A stretch of DNA of 64,000 nucleotides from Candidatus Aminicenantota bacterium (GCA_016927475.1 JAFGMO010000002.1:120969-184968); one strand, 5' to 3'. Positions 33,886-43,227 are shown, numbered from the stretch's first letter. Notes: generated by a model not told the origin, from the sequence alone. Program-made: numbers and translations.

Positions 33886-36543
33886 TTATTCATATTTCAA
33901 AGCTTCGGCGGGATTGGTGCGTCCGGCTTTAACGGCCCGGTAGCTTATCGTCAGAAAAGCGATGCCCAAAGTCACGGCGCCCGACACGACAAATAACAAT
34001 GGATGGAGGGAAATACGAAAAGCAAAATTCTGCAGCCAGCGGTGCATAAAATAATAAGCCAGAGGGGAAGCGACGGCGGCTCCCACTGCGACCAGCAGCA
34101 CTACCTCCTTTGATAAGAGATAGACAATACGAACCACTCCGGCACCCAGGACTTTGCGGATGCCAATTTCCTTGATCCTCCTTTCCGTGGAAAAGGAAAT
34201 CAATCCAAAAAGGCCTAAACAGGCAATGGAAACGGCCGTCAAGGCGAAAATTGAGAAGAGGGATCCGGTTCTCTGCTCCTGTTTGTAGAGGCTGTTGAAA
34301 TCCTCATCCAGAAAAGAATATGTGAAAGGCTGCCCGCCGCTGAGCTTATCCCAAACCGCCCTGATTTTTTCCAATGTGGCCGGCAGGTTGCCGCTCTGAA
34401 GTTTGACGGACGTGTATCTCCACTCCTGCATAGAGAGCGGCCGAATGATCATGGGAAGAATGGGCTGATGGAGGGACTGAAAATGGAAATCTTTGACAAC
34501 TCCAATGATGGTGACAAATTCACCCGGTTTGGCATCTCCGTATTCCTTGCGAAAACGTTTTCCCACCGGTTCCTCGAGCCCCCAGTCTTTGGCTGTTGTC
34601 TGGTTGATAACCACCGCCGAGGTTTTATCCGAAGCGATATCCGGTGAAAAAAATCTCCCCTCGACCACGGAAAGGCCCAATAAATCCTTAAGCCTGTTAT
34701 CGCCGTACATGGTGAAAATCTGTCTCTCTTCGCTGGCGGGACGGCCCTCCATTCGGTGACCGTTGTCGTCATAATGCCTTCCCGGCAGGGTGTCGGTATC
34801 GGCAATGGTTGATATCTCGGGAAAACGGAGCAGCTCCTGTTTGAAAGCATTTTTTTGATTTTTTAGGTTGTTTGCCCTGTGGATAACCAGGATATGCTCC
34901 TTATCAAAACCCAGGTCCTTTTGACGAAGAAATCCCAACTGCGAGGCCACCACCATGGTTCCAAATAAGATAGCGAAGGTAACGGCGAACTGAAAAAGAA
35001 CGAGACCGCGCCTCAGGTAATCATGCCGATGGGTCCGGCCGGAACGCCCGCCCCGTATGGTTCTAAGGGGATTGAAAGAGGAAAGGAATAAGGCCGGGTA
35101 GCTTCCGGCGGTTATGCCGACTACGGCCGCCAGGACAAAAAAAAGTGTCCAGGCCAGGGGATTAAGAAAGACGGCCGGATGCAGTTGACGCTGGGCCAAT
35201 CTTCCGAATGAGGGCAATAAAATGGCCGTGAGGACCAGCGAAAATCCCAGCGCCAAAAAGGATATCAGTAAAGATTCTCCCATGAACTGGAACATAAGCT
35301 GTTTGCGGTTCGACCCCAGAACTTTCCGCACTCCCACTTCCTTTGATCGGTGAGAAAAACGGGCCGTGGAGAGGTTCATAAAATTGATACAGGCGATGAG
35401 CAGAACAAAAACCGCGATGGTCGAAAATATCATAAGCGAAGTCCGGCTGCCTTTGATGGAAAGTGTGTCACCAATTTCCGCTTTTTTCCCCAGATGGATA
35501 GCCGTAAGCGGCTCCAAAAAATAGCCGTACCGGTAGCGGTCCTCTTTGATCAGTTTTTCGTAGCTTATTCCTGTATCGGCCGAAATATAGACACCCCAGT
35601 GCCGTTTGACAAAGTCGGGAAACTTGGCCTCGAGTACTTCCGGGGATGCTCCTTCTTTGAGCAGAATATACGTGAAATAGGTATGCCCTCCCCAGCCGGT
35701 ATCACGGCTTGTCTTGGAAGAACAAAGAGAGCCGATCATCTCGAAATGGAAATGAGAGGTCGCCGGACAGTCTTCCACAACACCCGTCACTTTAAAATCC
35801 CGATATATGTCCGCAAAATGCAGTGTTTCTCCCACCGGATCCCGGCTGCCGAAATATTTCTTGGCCGTTTTTTGAGATAAAACGACGGTATAAGGCTCAG
35901 TCAAAGCCGTTTTTGGATCTCCGGCCAAAAAAGGAATACTGAAAACATCAAATATGCTTCCGTCTGCGAATATCAGTCCCTTCTCCAGATAACTATTGTC
36001 TTCGTACTTAATAAGATAATTTCGCGGCCAGAGGCTCATACGTACGGTTTCTTCGATTTCGGGAAGCTCCGCCTTCATGGCCGCGGCCATGGGGGGCACG
36101 GTAAAAGCACCCCGATGAACATCTTTCTCTCCCAGGCGAATGCATATCCGGTAGATTCGATCCGCCTTGGCGTGATGGCGATCAAAACTCAACTCATGCT
36201 GAAGATAGATCCCGGTGAGAACGGCTGCCGCCATTCCGACGGTCAGGCCGATAATATTGATGAGCGAAAATCCCTTGTGTCTTTTGATGGTTCTCAATGC
36301 GACGGTCAGATAATTTTTAAACATGGCCCCACTCCAATAAAACATATTTTTCAGAAAAGAAGGCAGGGAAATAAAAAAGAGTCCCCAAAGCCGGAGATAA
36401 GCACGCCAAGTACCGTGTTCAGCAGTATCGTCGTGAAATTCTTCTTCGAAATCACCGATAATGGCGGCACAATCTTCACGATCTGTCAGTTTACGAATCA
36501 TCCAGTCGGTCAATCGGGGCAATCTTTTACCTTTGGCATCCAT
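33886..36543 (-). CDS. FtsX/MacB-type ABC transporter permease with N-terminal prefix domain
   Basis: 885 residues. The prefix at residues 1-65 (RLTDWMIRKLTDREDCAAII, GDFEEEF) is followed by the core permease (RTIKRHKGFSLINIIGLTVG; RFSHRSKEVGVRKVLGSNRK; ERRIKEIGIRKVLGAGVVRI), ending RTNPAEALKYE. Gene order and domain layout match the pair at 29627-32532, though the sequences differ a good deal, so these are separate paralogues rather than a recent duplication. The PadR gene lies 5 nt upstream. No ATPase is adjacent. Confidence 0.88.
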   Translation of the reverse strand: MDAKGKRLPRLTDWMIRKLTDREDCAAIIGDFEEEFHDDTAEHGTWRAYLRLWGLFFISLPSFLKNMFYWSGAMFKNYLTVALRTIKRHKGFSLINIIGLTVGMAAAVLTGIYLQHELSFDRHHAKADRIYRICIRLGEKDVHRGAFTVPPMAAAMKAELPEIEETVRMSLWPRNYLIKYEDNSYLEKGLIFADGSIFDVFSIPFLAGDPKTALTEPYTVVLSQKTAKKYFGSRDPVGETLHFADIYRDFKVTGVVEDCPATSHFHFEMIGSLCSSKTSRDTGWGGHTYFTYILLKEGASPEVLEAKFPDFVKRHWGVYISADTGISYEKLIKEDRYRYGYFLEPLTAIHLGKKAEIGDTLSIKGSRTSLMIFSTIAVFVLLIACINFMNLSTARFSHRSKEVGVRKVLGSNRKQLMFQFMGESLLISFLALGFSLVLTAILLPSFGRLAQRQLHPAVFLNPLAWTLFFVLAAVVGITAGSYPALFLSSFNPLRTIRGGRSGRTHRHDYLRRGLVLFQFAVTFAILFGTMVVASQLGFLRQKDLGFDKEHILVIHRANNLKNQKNAFKQELLRFPEISTIADTDTLPGRHYDDNGHRMEGRPASEERQIFTMYGDNRLKDLLGLSVVEGRFFSPDIASDKTSAVVINQTTAKDWGLEEPVGKRFRKEYGDAKPGEFVTIIGVVKDFHFQSLHQPILPMIIRPLSMQEWRYTSVKLQSGNLPATLEKIRAVWDKLSGGQPFTYSFLDEDFNSLYKQEQRTGSLFSIFALTAVSIACLGLFGLISFSTERRIKEIGIRKVLGAGVVRIVYLLSKEVVLLVAVGAAVASPLAYYFMHRWLQNFAFRISLHPLLFVVSGAVTLGIAFLTISYRAVKAGRTNPAEALKYE

Positions 36544-36548
36544 CGTTT

Positions 36549-36875
36549 TTATCCTTTTTCCAGATTCAATTGAGATTCCCTATCCCAAATTTGATTCTTG
36601 AGTGATAAGGCGGTTTTCAACGCTTCTCTCCCTTGAATGGTAAGCCAGTAATAGTTGCGGCTCCTTCCGCCCCGCACCGGACTGGGATCGCCAGCGGATT
36701 TGACAACCAAACCTTTCCGGGCCAGCTTGGCCAGGGTGCCGTATAATGTGCCGTAGGGAAACAAACGGTTGGTACGCTTGGATAAATATCTGCGGATGGT
36801 GACGCCGTAAGCATTGTTACCTAGCTTCCAAACCGCCCATAAGATCATTTCTTCTATCAAGCTGAGATCATCCAT
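36549..36875 (-). CDS. PadR-family transcriptional regulator
   Basis: 108 residues with a GAGAGG ribosome site 8 nt before ATG. The winged-helix sequence is EEMILWAVWKLGNNAYGVTI, FPYGTLYGTLAKLARKGLVV and GGRSRNYYWLTIQGREALKT. It is in one operon with the FtsX permease and is likely its repressor. Its promoter region carries a good dyad. Confidence 0.91.
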   Translation of the reverse strand: MDDLSLIEEMILWAVWKLGNNAYGVTIRRYLSKRTNRLFPYGTLYGTLAKLARKGLVVKSAGDPSPVRGGRSRNYYWLTIQGREALKTALSLKNQIWDRESQLNLEKG

Positions 36876-36896
36876 TGTATGTACCTCTCACTTATA

Positions 36897-36914
36897 TGTA
36901 CGTAATCGCGTACA
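36897..36914. promoter_or_regulatory. Candidate PadR operator
   Basis: TGTACG (36897-36902) and CGTACA (36909-36914) form a perfect dyad 22 bp upstream of the PadR start; a further TGTAC half-site lies at about 36879. ATGTAC/GTACAT-type dyads are known PadR targets. Confidence 0.6.
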
Positions 36915-37094
36915 AATGGTTGTCAAAAGAAAGCAAGTTTTTTCATTACACATTTTATAGAAATGAAGTTTTGTTATATCATTGAGAATTCAAAACTCTG
37001 TCCGTTATGGTTAAAGTTTATGTCCATCACGGACTTTTGTTTGATGGTCACTCATTTAAACAAATGTTTGCTTAATCCAAATTAGGACAGAACA

Positions 37095-37520
37095 ATGAGA
37101 AAGAAAAAAGCCTTATTGCCGGTTTTTTGTTTGCTTGTTGCTGCCGCCGCCTTCGGCCAGAGTGTTTATTATAAGGGAAGCCGCATCGGCGAGATCGAAC
37201 CTGACGGGGATGTCTATATCAGCGGAAGCCTTGTCGGAAAAATCGAAGATGACGGGGATGTTTATTATAAGGGTTCCCGTATCGGGGAGATCGAAGCGGA
37301 CGGCGATGTTTATCTAAACGGCAGCCGCATCGGTGAGATCGAATCCGATGGAGATGTTTATCTAAACGGCAGCCGCATCGGTGAGATTGAGGACGATGGG
37401 GATGTATACTACAAGGGCTCCCGCATCGGTGAGGGCCGGGGAATAAAAAGAGAATGGCTGGCCGCCTTTTTTTTCTTTTTCTTTTGGGATTTGGAGAGCG
37501 GTAGTGCCAGGATATATTAG
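37095..37520 (+). CDS. Secreted 16-residue-repeat protein (possible beta-flower type)
   Basis: 141 residues. The signal peptide (ALLPVFCLLVAAAAFGQ) is followed by five near-identical 16-residue units of the form [Y/L]xGSRIGEIExDGDVY, plus a partial sixth, and a C-terminal stretch with six Phe and Trp. The repeats are 48 bp at DNA level (about 37166-37430) and nearly identical between units 3 and 5, suggesting recent expansion. The pattern resembles the small 5-fold beta-flower proteins, which I recall only as a structural family. Function is unknown. Confidence 0.7.
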   Translation: MRKKKALLPVFCLLVAAAAFGQSVYYKGSRIGEIEPDGDVYISGSLVGKIEDDGDVYYKGSRIGEIEADGDVYLNGSRIGEIESDGDVYLNGSRIGEIEDDGDVYYKGSRIGEGRGIKREWLAAFFFFFFWDLESGSARIY

Positions 37521-37747
37521 CCTGCATCATTCATAGTGATAAAGCAGGCGAGCTGCATTATTCATAAATCATACCGACACCAATAATACCCTTTTTTTTT
37601 CCGTATCTTTTCGCAATTAACTTGACAAGACATCATTCACAGTTTATATTCAGTTGCAGCAAAGAGGGAGTATTTACAAAGGGCAAAGAACGCCTGTGTG
37701 ATCGTACACACAGGATGACTATATTTTTATGCAGGAGGGGGAAAAAA

Positions 37748-38062
37748 GTGAATGGAATATCCAACAGTATTAAAAACAAAACGGTAAAATCCAAAGATAA
37801 TAACGGCCGGTGGTGGGTCCGCATCCATCTGGCATCAATTCAGGAAATCCCACAGCTTCAAAAGAAGTACAAAATCGAAATCTTCCCTCCTTCCTTCAGA
37901 CGGATCGATAAAAAAAATGTATTAGTGGATGCCTATATTTCAAAGGGAGTCCTTGACGACATGAAATCCAAATACACCGTTCGGATTCTCGGTGACGTGG
38001 AAAAGTTAGCAAAACAGGCAAGCACGTATGTCTCTAAGGTAAACCGTTACAAAAAAAAATAA
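37748..38062 (+). CDS. 104-aa prodomain-like protein upstream of the M14 peptidase
   Basis: From GTG 37748, with AGGAGG about 10 nt upstream, the product is 104 residues; the open frame continues upstream but has no better start. The body (WWVRIHLASIQEIPQLQKKY, VLVDAYISKGVLDDMKSKYT, VRILGDVEKLAKQ) has the pattern seen in the N-terminal propeptides of many bacterial M14 carboxypeptidases: a strand, an EEL..L helix, another strand, a helix, and VxVL. Here it is a separate gene 16 nt before the peptidase. It could act as an inhibitor or folding partner in trans. It has no signal peptide, and neither does the peptidase. The homology is by eye. Confidence 0.6.
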   Translation: MNGISNSIKNKTVKSKDNNGRWWVRIHLASIQEIPQLQKKYKIEIFPPSFRRIDKKNVLVDAYISKGVLDDMKSKYTVRILGDVEKLAKQASTYVSKVNRYKKK

Positions 38063-38078
38063 CAAGGAGGATTCTGCT

Positions 38079-40118
38079 ATGCCTTTTGAACCCTATCTTA
38101 ACGTAGAAGAAATCGAGTCGGCCATGGAAACTGCCGCGATCAACAATCCCGGATTGTGCCAGCTAATCACACTTCCCAACCTCACCTATGAAGGGCGCAC
38201 CACACACGCCGTACGCATATCCGGGGGAACCTTAGCCGACCGGACAGGTGTCCTTCTGCTCGGTGGTGTCCATGCCCGCGAGTGGGGAAGTTCTGATATT
38301 TTAATCGCTTTCATGGAAAATATCATCGAAGCCTACAATAATGGAACCGGCCTGTCATATCAGGGAAAAACTTATTCCTCAGCAGAGGTCCAACAGATCG
38401 TTGAAAACGTGGATATTTTCATTTTCCCGGATGCCAATCCCGACGGGAAAGCCTTCAGCCAGGGAGGAACGGATTGGAGAAAAAACCGCCGCCCTTTAAA
38501 CGGAGAAATCGGCGTCGATGTAAACCGTAACTATGATTTTCTGTGGGATGCCAACGTCTATTTTGATCCTTCTTTGTATTTCGGCTACCTCTACACGCCG
38601 TCCTCGGGAACATATCATGGCCCCTCCCCTTTCTCTGAGGCTGAATCACAGAACATCAAGTGGCTTATCGATACCTATCCCAACATAGCCTTTTTTGTCG
38701 ACATCCACAGCTACGGACAAAAAATCATGTACGTCTGGGGAAACGATGAGAATCAATCCACTTACTCTGAGCACAACTTTTCAAATTCCGCCTTTAACGG
38801 TCAAAGAGGAGTTCCTGGAGACGTCTACAGCGAGTTTATCTTTGACACCGATGCGCAGAAAATCGTCAACGCCGCCAACCGAATGAACAATGCCTTATTT
38901 TCCGTCAGGGGGAAATCCTACAGCACGGGCCAGATCTTTCACCAAGTTGGAGTTTCAGCCGGCGCCTCGGCCAGTTATGTTTTCAGCCGGCACTTCTCGA
39001 ATTCTTCGCAGCGTAAGGTGTTTGCCTTCGGTATCGAATGGGGCCAAGCCTTCCAACCGCCTCCGGTTGAGATGACGAATATTATCGACGACATCGACGC
39101 CGCCCTCACGGAGATGTGCCTGTGCGCTTCCGAACCGAATATTTTCATCAGGGACAGCCTGGGGGATACGGGAAAAGAACCCTCAACCGGGAGTATATCG
39201 GCAAGCCCTGATATCATTGTCCGTAAGTTACCCGTCGCCTCACCTGAAGTGGACCTAGGAGACATTACGGTCGATCCCGGTTCTGATAAAGTGGAAATAG
39301 GCAACGACAATTACCTGTACGTCCGGGTTCACAACCAGGGCGGTATGCCGTCGGATGCAGCGGTCCGGCTTTATTATGCCCCGCTGACGACATCCTGTTC
39401 GCCCGCTCTCTGGCACTTTATTGATGAGGTGGATATCACGAACATTCCGGCAGAAGGATACAAAGTGTCCGGAGCCGTTACCTGGCCCCATGTCCCGGAC
39501 CCGGGAACGTCACATCACTTTTGTTTGATCGCCGTTTGCGGCAGTACGGTGGATTCCTTCCCGGATACGACGATGATCGATTCGGCATCTGATTTTATCC
39601 AATTTATGCGGAACAGCAACAACATCGCCTACAGGAACGTAACTTTCGAAGACGTCCTTCCCGACGGATGGGCGGAGATACCCTTTGTAGTAACCGGTTT
39701 TCCCGGTAAGAGGGAACGCTATAACCTCGTTCTTGACGGCTCCAAGCTTCCTGAGGATAGCCGGGTCGAGCTGAAAACAGAACGCAGGATCCTAAAAACA
39801 AAAGATACCAAGCTTGAGAACATAAAGACACCGGCTCCGAGAGAAAAAACGAAAGAGATATTTCTCAAAATCGGAAAGGGAAACCTCGGGACCATCCGGA
39901 ATCTGAGGATTGCCCCCAGGACCACACCACAGCTTGTTATTCGCATACACCTTCCCAAAAATGCAAAACCTGCCAAGGAATATCCCTTTCTGATTGTTCA
40001 ACAACTGGGCCGGAAAACGCTGGGACAGATTACGGTCTTACTCAGGTGCGTCACCGGCAAAAAAAAGCCACATCATGTTAAACGCAGGACGGTATCACTC
40101 TCTAAAAAAAAGACATAA
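38079..40118 (+). CDS. Zinc carboxypeptidase, M14 family, with long C-terminal extension
   Basis: 679 residues. The catalytic domain (1-340) keeps the M14 set: zinc ligands His65 and Glu68 (GGVHAREWG) and His210 (DIHSYG), substrate residues Arg134 and Asn149-Arg150 (VNRNYD), and general base Glu320 (FGIEWG). Residues about 390-520 form a CARDB-like beta domain (NYLYVRVHNQGGMPSDAAV). A Lys-rich beta segment and basic tail follow. A similar beta domain occurs in the C13-like peptidase at 41081. No N-terminal signal peptide is seen, which is unusual for a digestive carboxypeptidase. A strong AAGGAGG site precedes ATG. Confidence 0.92.
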   Translation: MPFEPYLNVEEIESAMETAAINNPGLCQLITLPNLTYEGRTTHAVRISGGTLADRTGVLLLGGVHAREWGSSDILIAFMENIIEAYNNGTGLSYQGKTYSSAEVQQIVENVDIFIFPDANPDGKAFSQGGTDWRKNRRPLNGEIGVDVNRNYDFLWDANVYFDPSLYFGYLYTPSSGTYHGPSPFSEAESQNIKWLIDTYPNIAFFVDIHSYGQKIMYVWGNDENQSTYSEHNFSNSAFNGQRGVPGDVYSEFIFDTDAQKIVNAANRMNNALFSVRGKSYSTGQIFHQVGVSAGASASYVFSRHFSNSSQRKVFAFGIEWGQAFQPPPVEMTNIIDDIDAALTEMCLCASEPNIFIRDSLGDTGKEPSTGSISASPDIIVRKLPVASPEVDLGDITVDPGSDKVEIGNDNYLYVRVHNQGGMPSDAAVRLYYAPLTTSCSPALWHFIDEVDITNIPAEGYKVSGAVTWPHVPDPGTSHHFCLIAVCGSTVDSFPDTTMIDSASDFIQFMRNSNNIAYRNVTFEDVLPDGWAEIPFVVTGFPGKRERYNLVLDGSKLPEDSRVELKTERRILKTKDTKLENIKTPAPREKTKEIFLKIGKGNLGTIRNLRIAPRTTPQLVIRIHLPKNAKPAKEYPFLIVQQLGRKTLGQITVLLRCVTGKKKPHHVKRRTVSLSKKKT

Positions 40119-40204
40119 AAAAGGGCACTGCACCGACTAAATAGAATGAATAACTTCTTTAGAACGGCAAAGGGAAGCTAAAAAAGAAAAGCTTTAATTT
40201 TTAT

Positions 40205-40283
40205 AAAATTCACCATTAAGGAGGGGGAAATATGCCTTAATCAACACCTCACAACTCTAAAAATTCACTATAAGGAGGTCAGT
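40205..40283 (+). promoter_or_regulatory. Duplicated ribosome-site block with a two-codon ORF
   Basis: AAAATTCACCATTAAGGAGG (starting about 40205) and a near copy, AAAATTCACTATAAGGAGG (starting about 40259), form a direct repeat. The first copy is followed by ATG CCT TAA, a Met-Pro-stop minimal ORF with a perfect ribosome site; the second drives the real gene at 40284. It may be a decoy or leader, or just a small duplication. Confidence 0.5.
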
Positions 40284-41069
40284 ATGAAAAAGGGATTTTT
40301 TCTAAGGGGAACACTTATGGTTTGTTTCGCCGTCCTGTCCGCAGGCTTATTCCTGAACCTCAACGCTGAAAAACCCATTCATCTTCCGGTGTGCGAGGTT
40401 ACGGCAAAAATCACTATTCCCGATGTTTCACCCAGAGGCCTTGTTTTCGCAGATAAGGACATGTGGATTCTGGATGCCAAAGGAAACAGGCTGCTTCATT
40501 ATGATAGAGAAAGAAAGGAAGTCGTCACATCCCTCAAGCTTCCGGTGAGCGGCACAGGGGGTGTCGCCTGGGACGGAAAGAATTTTTGGTGTGCCGACAG
40601 CCGGAACAACAAGATATTCAGGATGGACAGGGAAAAGGGAGAGGTCGTCCAGTCGGTCAGTTTGCCGGTTCCGGGAAAAGTCTCCGCCAATACGGTCGGA
40701 ATAGCCTGGGACGGCAAATATCTCTGGGCGGTCTATGAAGCGGGCTGGTCGAGCCGTCTTCTTAAAATCAACGCGGATACCGGCGAGGTTTTAGATGAAA
40801 TGTTTGTACGGTCTCTTCCTCTCGGCATCGCTGCGGACAGCGAACATCTGTGGGTCCTTTCCCGAAACACTGGAAAAATTCCGGGTGTGTTAAGCCGCCG
40901 CTCTTTCTCGGAAGACGCGGACAAGATGAATTCCTCGCGGACTTTTGTCTGCTACATACCCGCCGCCGATCCATCAGGACTCGCCCATGACGGTCAAAAT
41001 CTATGGGTTGTGGACAGGAAGGAAGGAACCGTCCTCAAAATCAAGGTTCCTTCCGAGGAAGTAAGGTAA
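40284..41069 (+). CDS. Secreted NHL/YncE-like beta-propeller protein
   Basis: 261 residues with a signal peptide (GTLMVCFAVLSAGLFLNLNA). At least four short blade repeats follow (GGVAWDGKNFWCADSRNNKI, VGIAWDGKYLWAVYEAGWSS, LGIAADSEHLWVLSRNTGKI, SGLAHDGQNLWVVDRKEGTV). The [G]xAxDGxxLWVxD pattern is that of glutaminyl-cyclase-like or NHL propellers, used for binding. It lies between two peptidase genes on the same strand, 11 nt before the second, so it is likely part of their operon. Confidence 0.75.
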   Translation: MKKGFFLRGTLMVCFAVLSAGLFLNLNAEKPIHLPVCEVTAKITIPDVSPRGLVFADKDMWILDAKGNRLLHYDRERKEVVTSLKLPVSGTGGVAWDGKNFWCADSRNNKIFRMDREKGEVVQSVSLPVPGKVSANTVGIAWDGKYLWAVYEAGWSSRLLKINADTGEVLDEMFVRSLPLGIAADSEHLWVLSRNTGKIPGVLSRRSFSEDADKMNSSRTFVCYIPAADPSGLAHDGQNLWVVDRKEGTVLKIKVPSEEVR

Positions 41070-41080
41070 AGGGGGAAATC

Positions 41081-43192
41081 ATGAGCAAAAAACGTATTTT
41101 AAAAACAAGCTCCTTGCTGGTTTTTTTGGTTATGGTCATCCTGTACACACCGCTTTCGGCTCAGCAAAAATATGCCCTCCTCATCAGCACGGGTAATACA
41201 ATCCTGGATGACCAACCAACTCATTCCGAATACTGGTATGACCTTTTCCTGATTTACAGGACACTCATAGAGAACGGCTTTACCCATGACAATATCTATG
41301 TTCTTTACGGCAACGGAAACGATTTCGCAAGCGCTTATGCTGACTACCAGACGGCAGCCGTCTTCCCCGGTGTCGCCCAGATCGTTGATTTTTCCGTAAG
41401 CAGGACCGATGTCCAGAACATCTTCACCTGGCTGGCCAACGGAAACGCCGCAGAAGGTGTCACCAAAATCCAGGACGGAGATTTCCTCTTTTACTGGTGG
41501 ATGGGCCACGGAAGCATCCAGCCGGGAATGGGAGTCTGCGACTACCGAGCAAAGATTGAAGTGACGAACGAGTATGTGACCGATACGGAATTCGCGGCGT
41601 ATTTCGGCCAGCTTCCGGATTGCGTGGTGAAAACGGACTATGTGATGACCTGCCACTCCGGCGGCCTTATCGCCGACCTCGAAGGTCTGCATACCATGAT
41701 CCACACCGCCGCTCCCTGTGATACAGGTACCAACTCCCTAACATTCGATGTCATTCACGCGGAATTTTCTTATCACGTGGCCAGCGCTTTTCGTGAGGAG
41801 GATGCGCTCGGAGCCGCCGTGGCTTCCGATACCGACCTAGACGGCTTGGTTTCCGCAGGAGAGGCGAATGACTATGTCCACACCAATATGACAACGAGCG
41901 TAAGTCAGATCGGAGATTACCGCAATATCGCACCGCTTATTTTCATCGCCAACGCCCAGCCCGATGCATTGATCCCCCTTCAAGGCGTATACAGCCGGGA
42001 CTACGCCGAGGATGACGGAACGGAACCTAGTGAGTACATGAGTTATGTCTGGTATCACGGGCCCGACCTCTGGGTGAGGAATTTCGACGACGGCATCACC
42101 ACGCCCCAAGACCCGGAATTCGGTCAACCCAATTATGTGTATGCCCGGATCCACAACATCGGATGCGCCCTGCTCAACAACGTGACCGTTGATTTTTCCT
42201 GGTGCACCATAAGCGCCTGGGCCAGTCCCGCTTCATGGAATCCCATCAACACCTTGACGGTCAACAACTTCCAGAGCGGCGATACGAAAGTCATTTCTAC
42301 GGCATGGAACACCGTACCCGCTCCAGGCGGCTACTGTCTCCATACGGTGCTCAACGCTCCCGGAGACCCGAATAATGCCGACGGCCGCTCCTTCATGGAC
42401 AACAATAAAGTTCAGATAAATGTCGATGTCGTAAACAATGTTTGGGGGTGGCGAAAGAACTTCCATTGGCTGCTTGAAAACGCGCTGGAAAGCAGAGCTG
42501 CAGTCGACCTCGTCATCGAAAAATTGAATGTTCCTTTTCCCACGGAGATGGGAATCAAGCTTCCGCCGAAACTAAGTTTCAAGCGGGCTGTAGGCGGTGA
42601 GATAAAACAAACCGAGGAAGGCATGGTCTTTTTCCTGGATCCGAGGAAAAAACAGGCAGCCATACGGGGTATTATGCTTGAACCGTTAGCCAAGATGGAC
42701 GCATCCCTTTCAGTCGTGACCTCAAAGAAAATGCAGATCGGTGAAAAAATAATTGTGAAGGTTTCCGAACAGCATAAGGGCCTTGAAGTCGGGGGCATTA
42801 TCTTCAAGGCAAAAACAGCGCCCAAACATATCGTGCTTTCGGATTTTTTCAAAAGGTTGGGAGTGGCCTTCCGGGAGTTGGAAAAGCGGTTCTCCATCAA
42901 AGTCGCCCCGGAGATTTTTCAATCATCCAGAGAGGTCCGGAGAGAAATGATAATCAGCGAATCAGGCATAACGCCTGATATGATGATGAAGCTTATAAAG
43001 CTGGAGGAAAAAGCTAGAGAAGACCTCGTCAAACACATGAAGAAGCCCGAGTTGAGGATGTTTGACCTGGCCTTGAAGAATTCATATGTGGCCCTCAAAG
43101 AAAAGAAAGAAGGTCTGTTTGTGGAATCCCAGGAAGAACTCATCATGTCCACGGTTCCCATGTTCATGAGGCATATGAAAAAGATGAAATAA
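41081..43192 (+). CDS. Secreted legumain-like (C13, clan CD) cysteine peptidase with C-terminal beta domains
   Basis: 703 residues from ATG 41081 (GGGGG ribosome site; an upstream in-frame start lies inside the previous gene). A signal peptide (SLLVFLVMVILYTPLSA) precedes a clan-CD fold: KYALLISTGN strand, catalytic His143 in YWWMGHGS and catalytic Cys191 in VMTCHSGG. A CARDB-like domain from about 325 (DLWVRNFDDG, NYVYARIHNIGC) is shared with the M14 peptidase. A further beta domain and a helical tail end the protein. Legumain-type enzymes cut after Asn or Asp. It probably works with the carboxypeptidase outside the cytoplasm. Confidence 0.8.
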   Translation: MSKKRILKTSSLLVFLVMVILYTPLSAQQKYALLISTGNTILDDQPTHSEYWYDLFLIYRTLIENGFTHDNIYVLYGNGNDFASAYADYQTAAVFPGVAQIVDFSVSRTDVQNIFTWLANGNAAEGVTKIQDGDFLFYWWMGHGSIQPGMGVCDYRAKIEVTNEYVTDTEFAAYFGQLPDCVVKTDYVMTCHSGGLIADLEGLHTMIHTAAPCDTGTNSLTFDVIHAEFSYHVASAFREEDALGAAVASDTDLDGLVSAGEANDYVHTNMTTSVSQIGDYRNIAPLIFIANAQPDALIPLQGVYSRDYAEDDGTEPSEYMSYVWYHGPDLWVRNFDDGITTPQDPEFGQPNYVYARIHNIGCALLNNVTVDFSWCTISAWASPASWNPINTLTVNNFQSGDTKVISTAWNTVPAPGGYCLHTVLNAPGDPNNADGRSFMDNNKVQINVDVVNNVWGWRKNFHWLLENALESRAAVDLVIEKLNVPFPTEMGIKLPPKLSFKRAVGGEIKQTEEGMVFFLDPRKKQAAIRGIMLEPLAKMDASLSVVTSKKMQIGEKIIVKVSEQHKGLEVGGIIFKAKTAPKHIVLSDFFKRLGVAFRELEKRFSIKVAPEIFQSSREVRREMIISESGITPDMMMKLIKLEEKAREDLVKHMKKPELRMFDLALKNSYVALKEKKEGLFVESQEELIMSTVPMFMRHMKKMK

Positions 43193-43227
43193 CAATTCCA
43201 TAAAAATAGGCCCCAAACGTTTAAAAA

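Noticed and set aside
37166..37430. CRISPR-like regular repeats
   Set aside because: The 48-bp periodicity has no spacers and is in frame with a 16-residue protein repeat.
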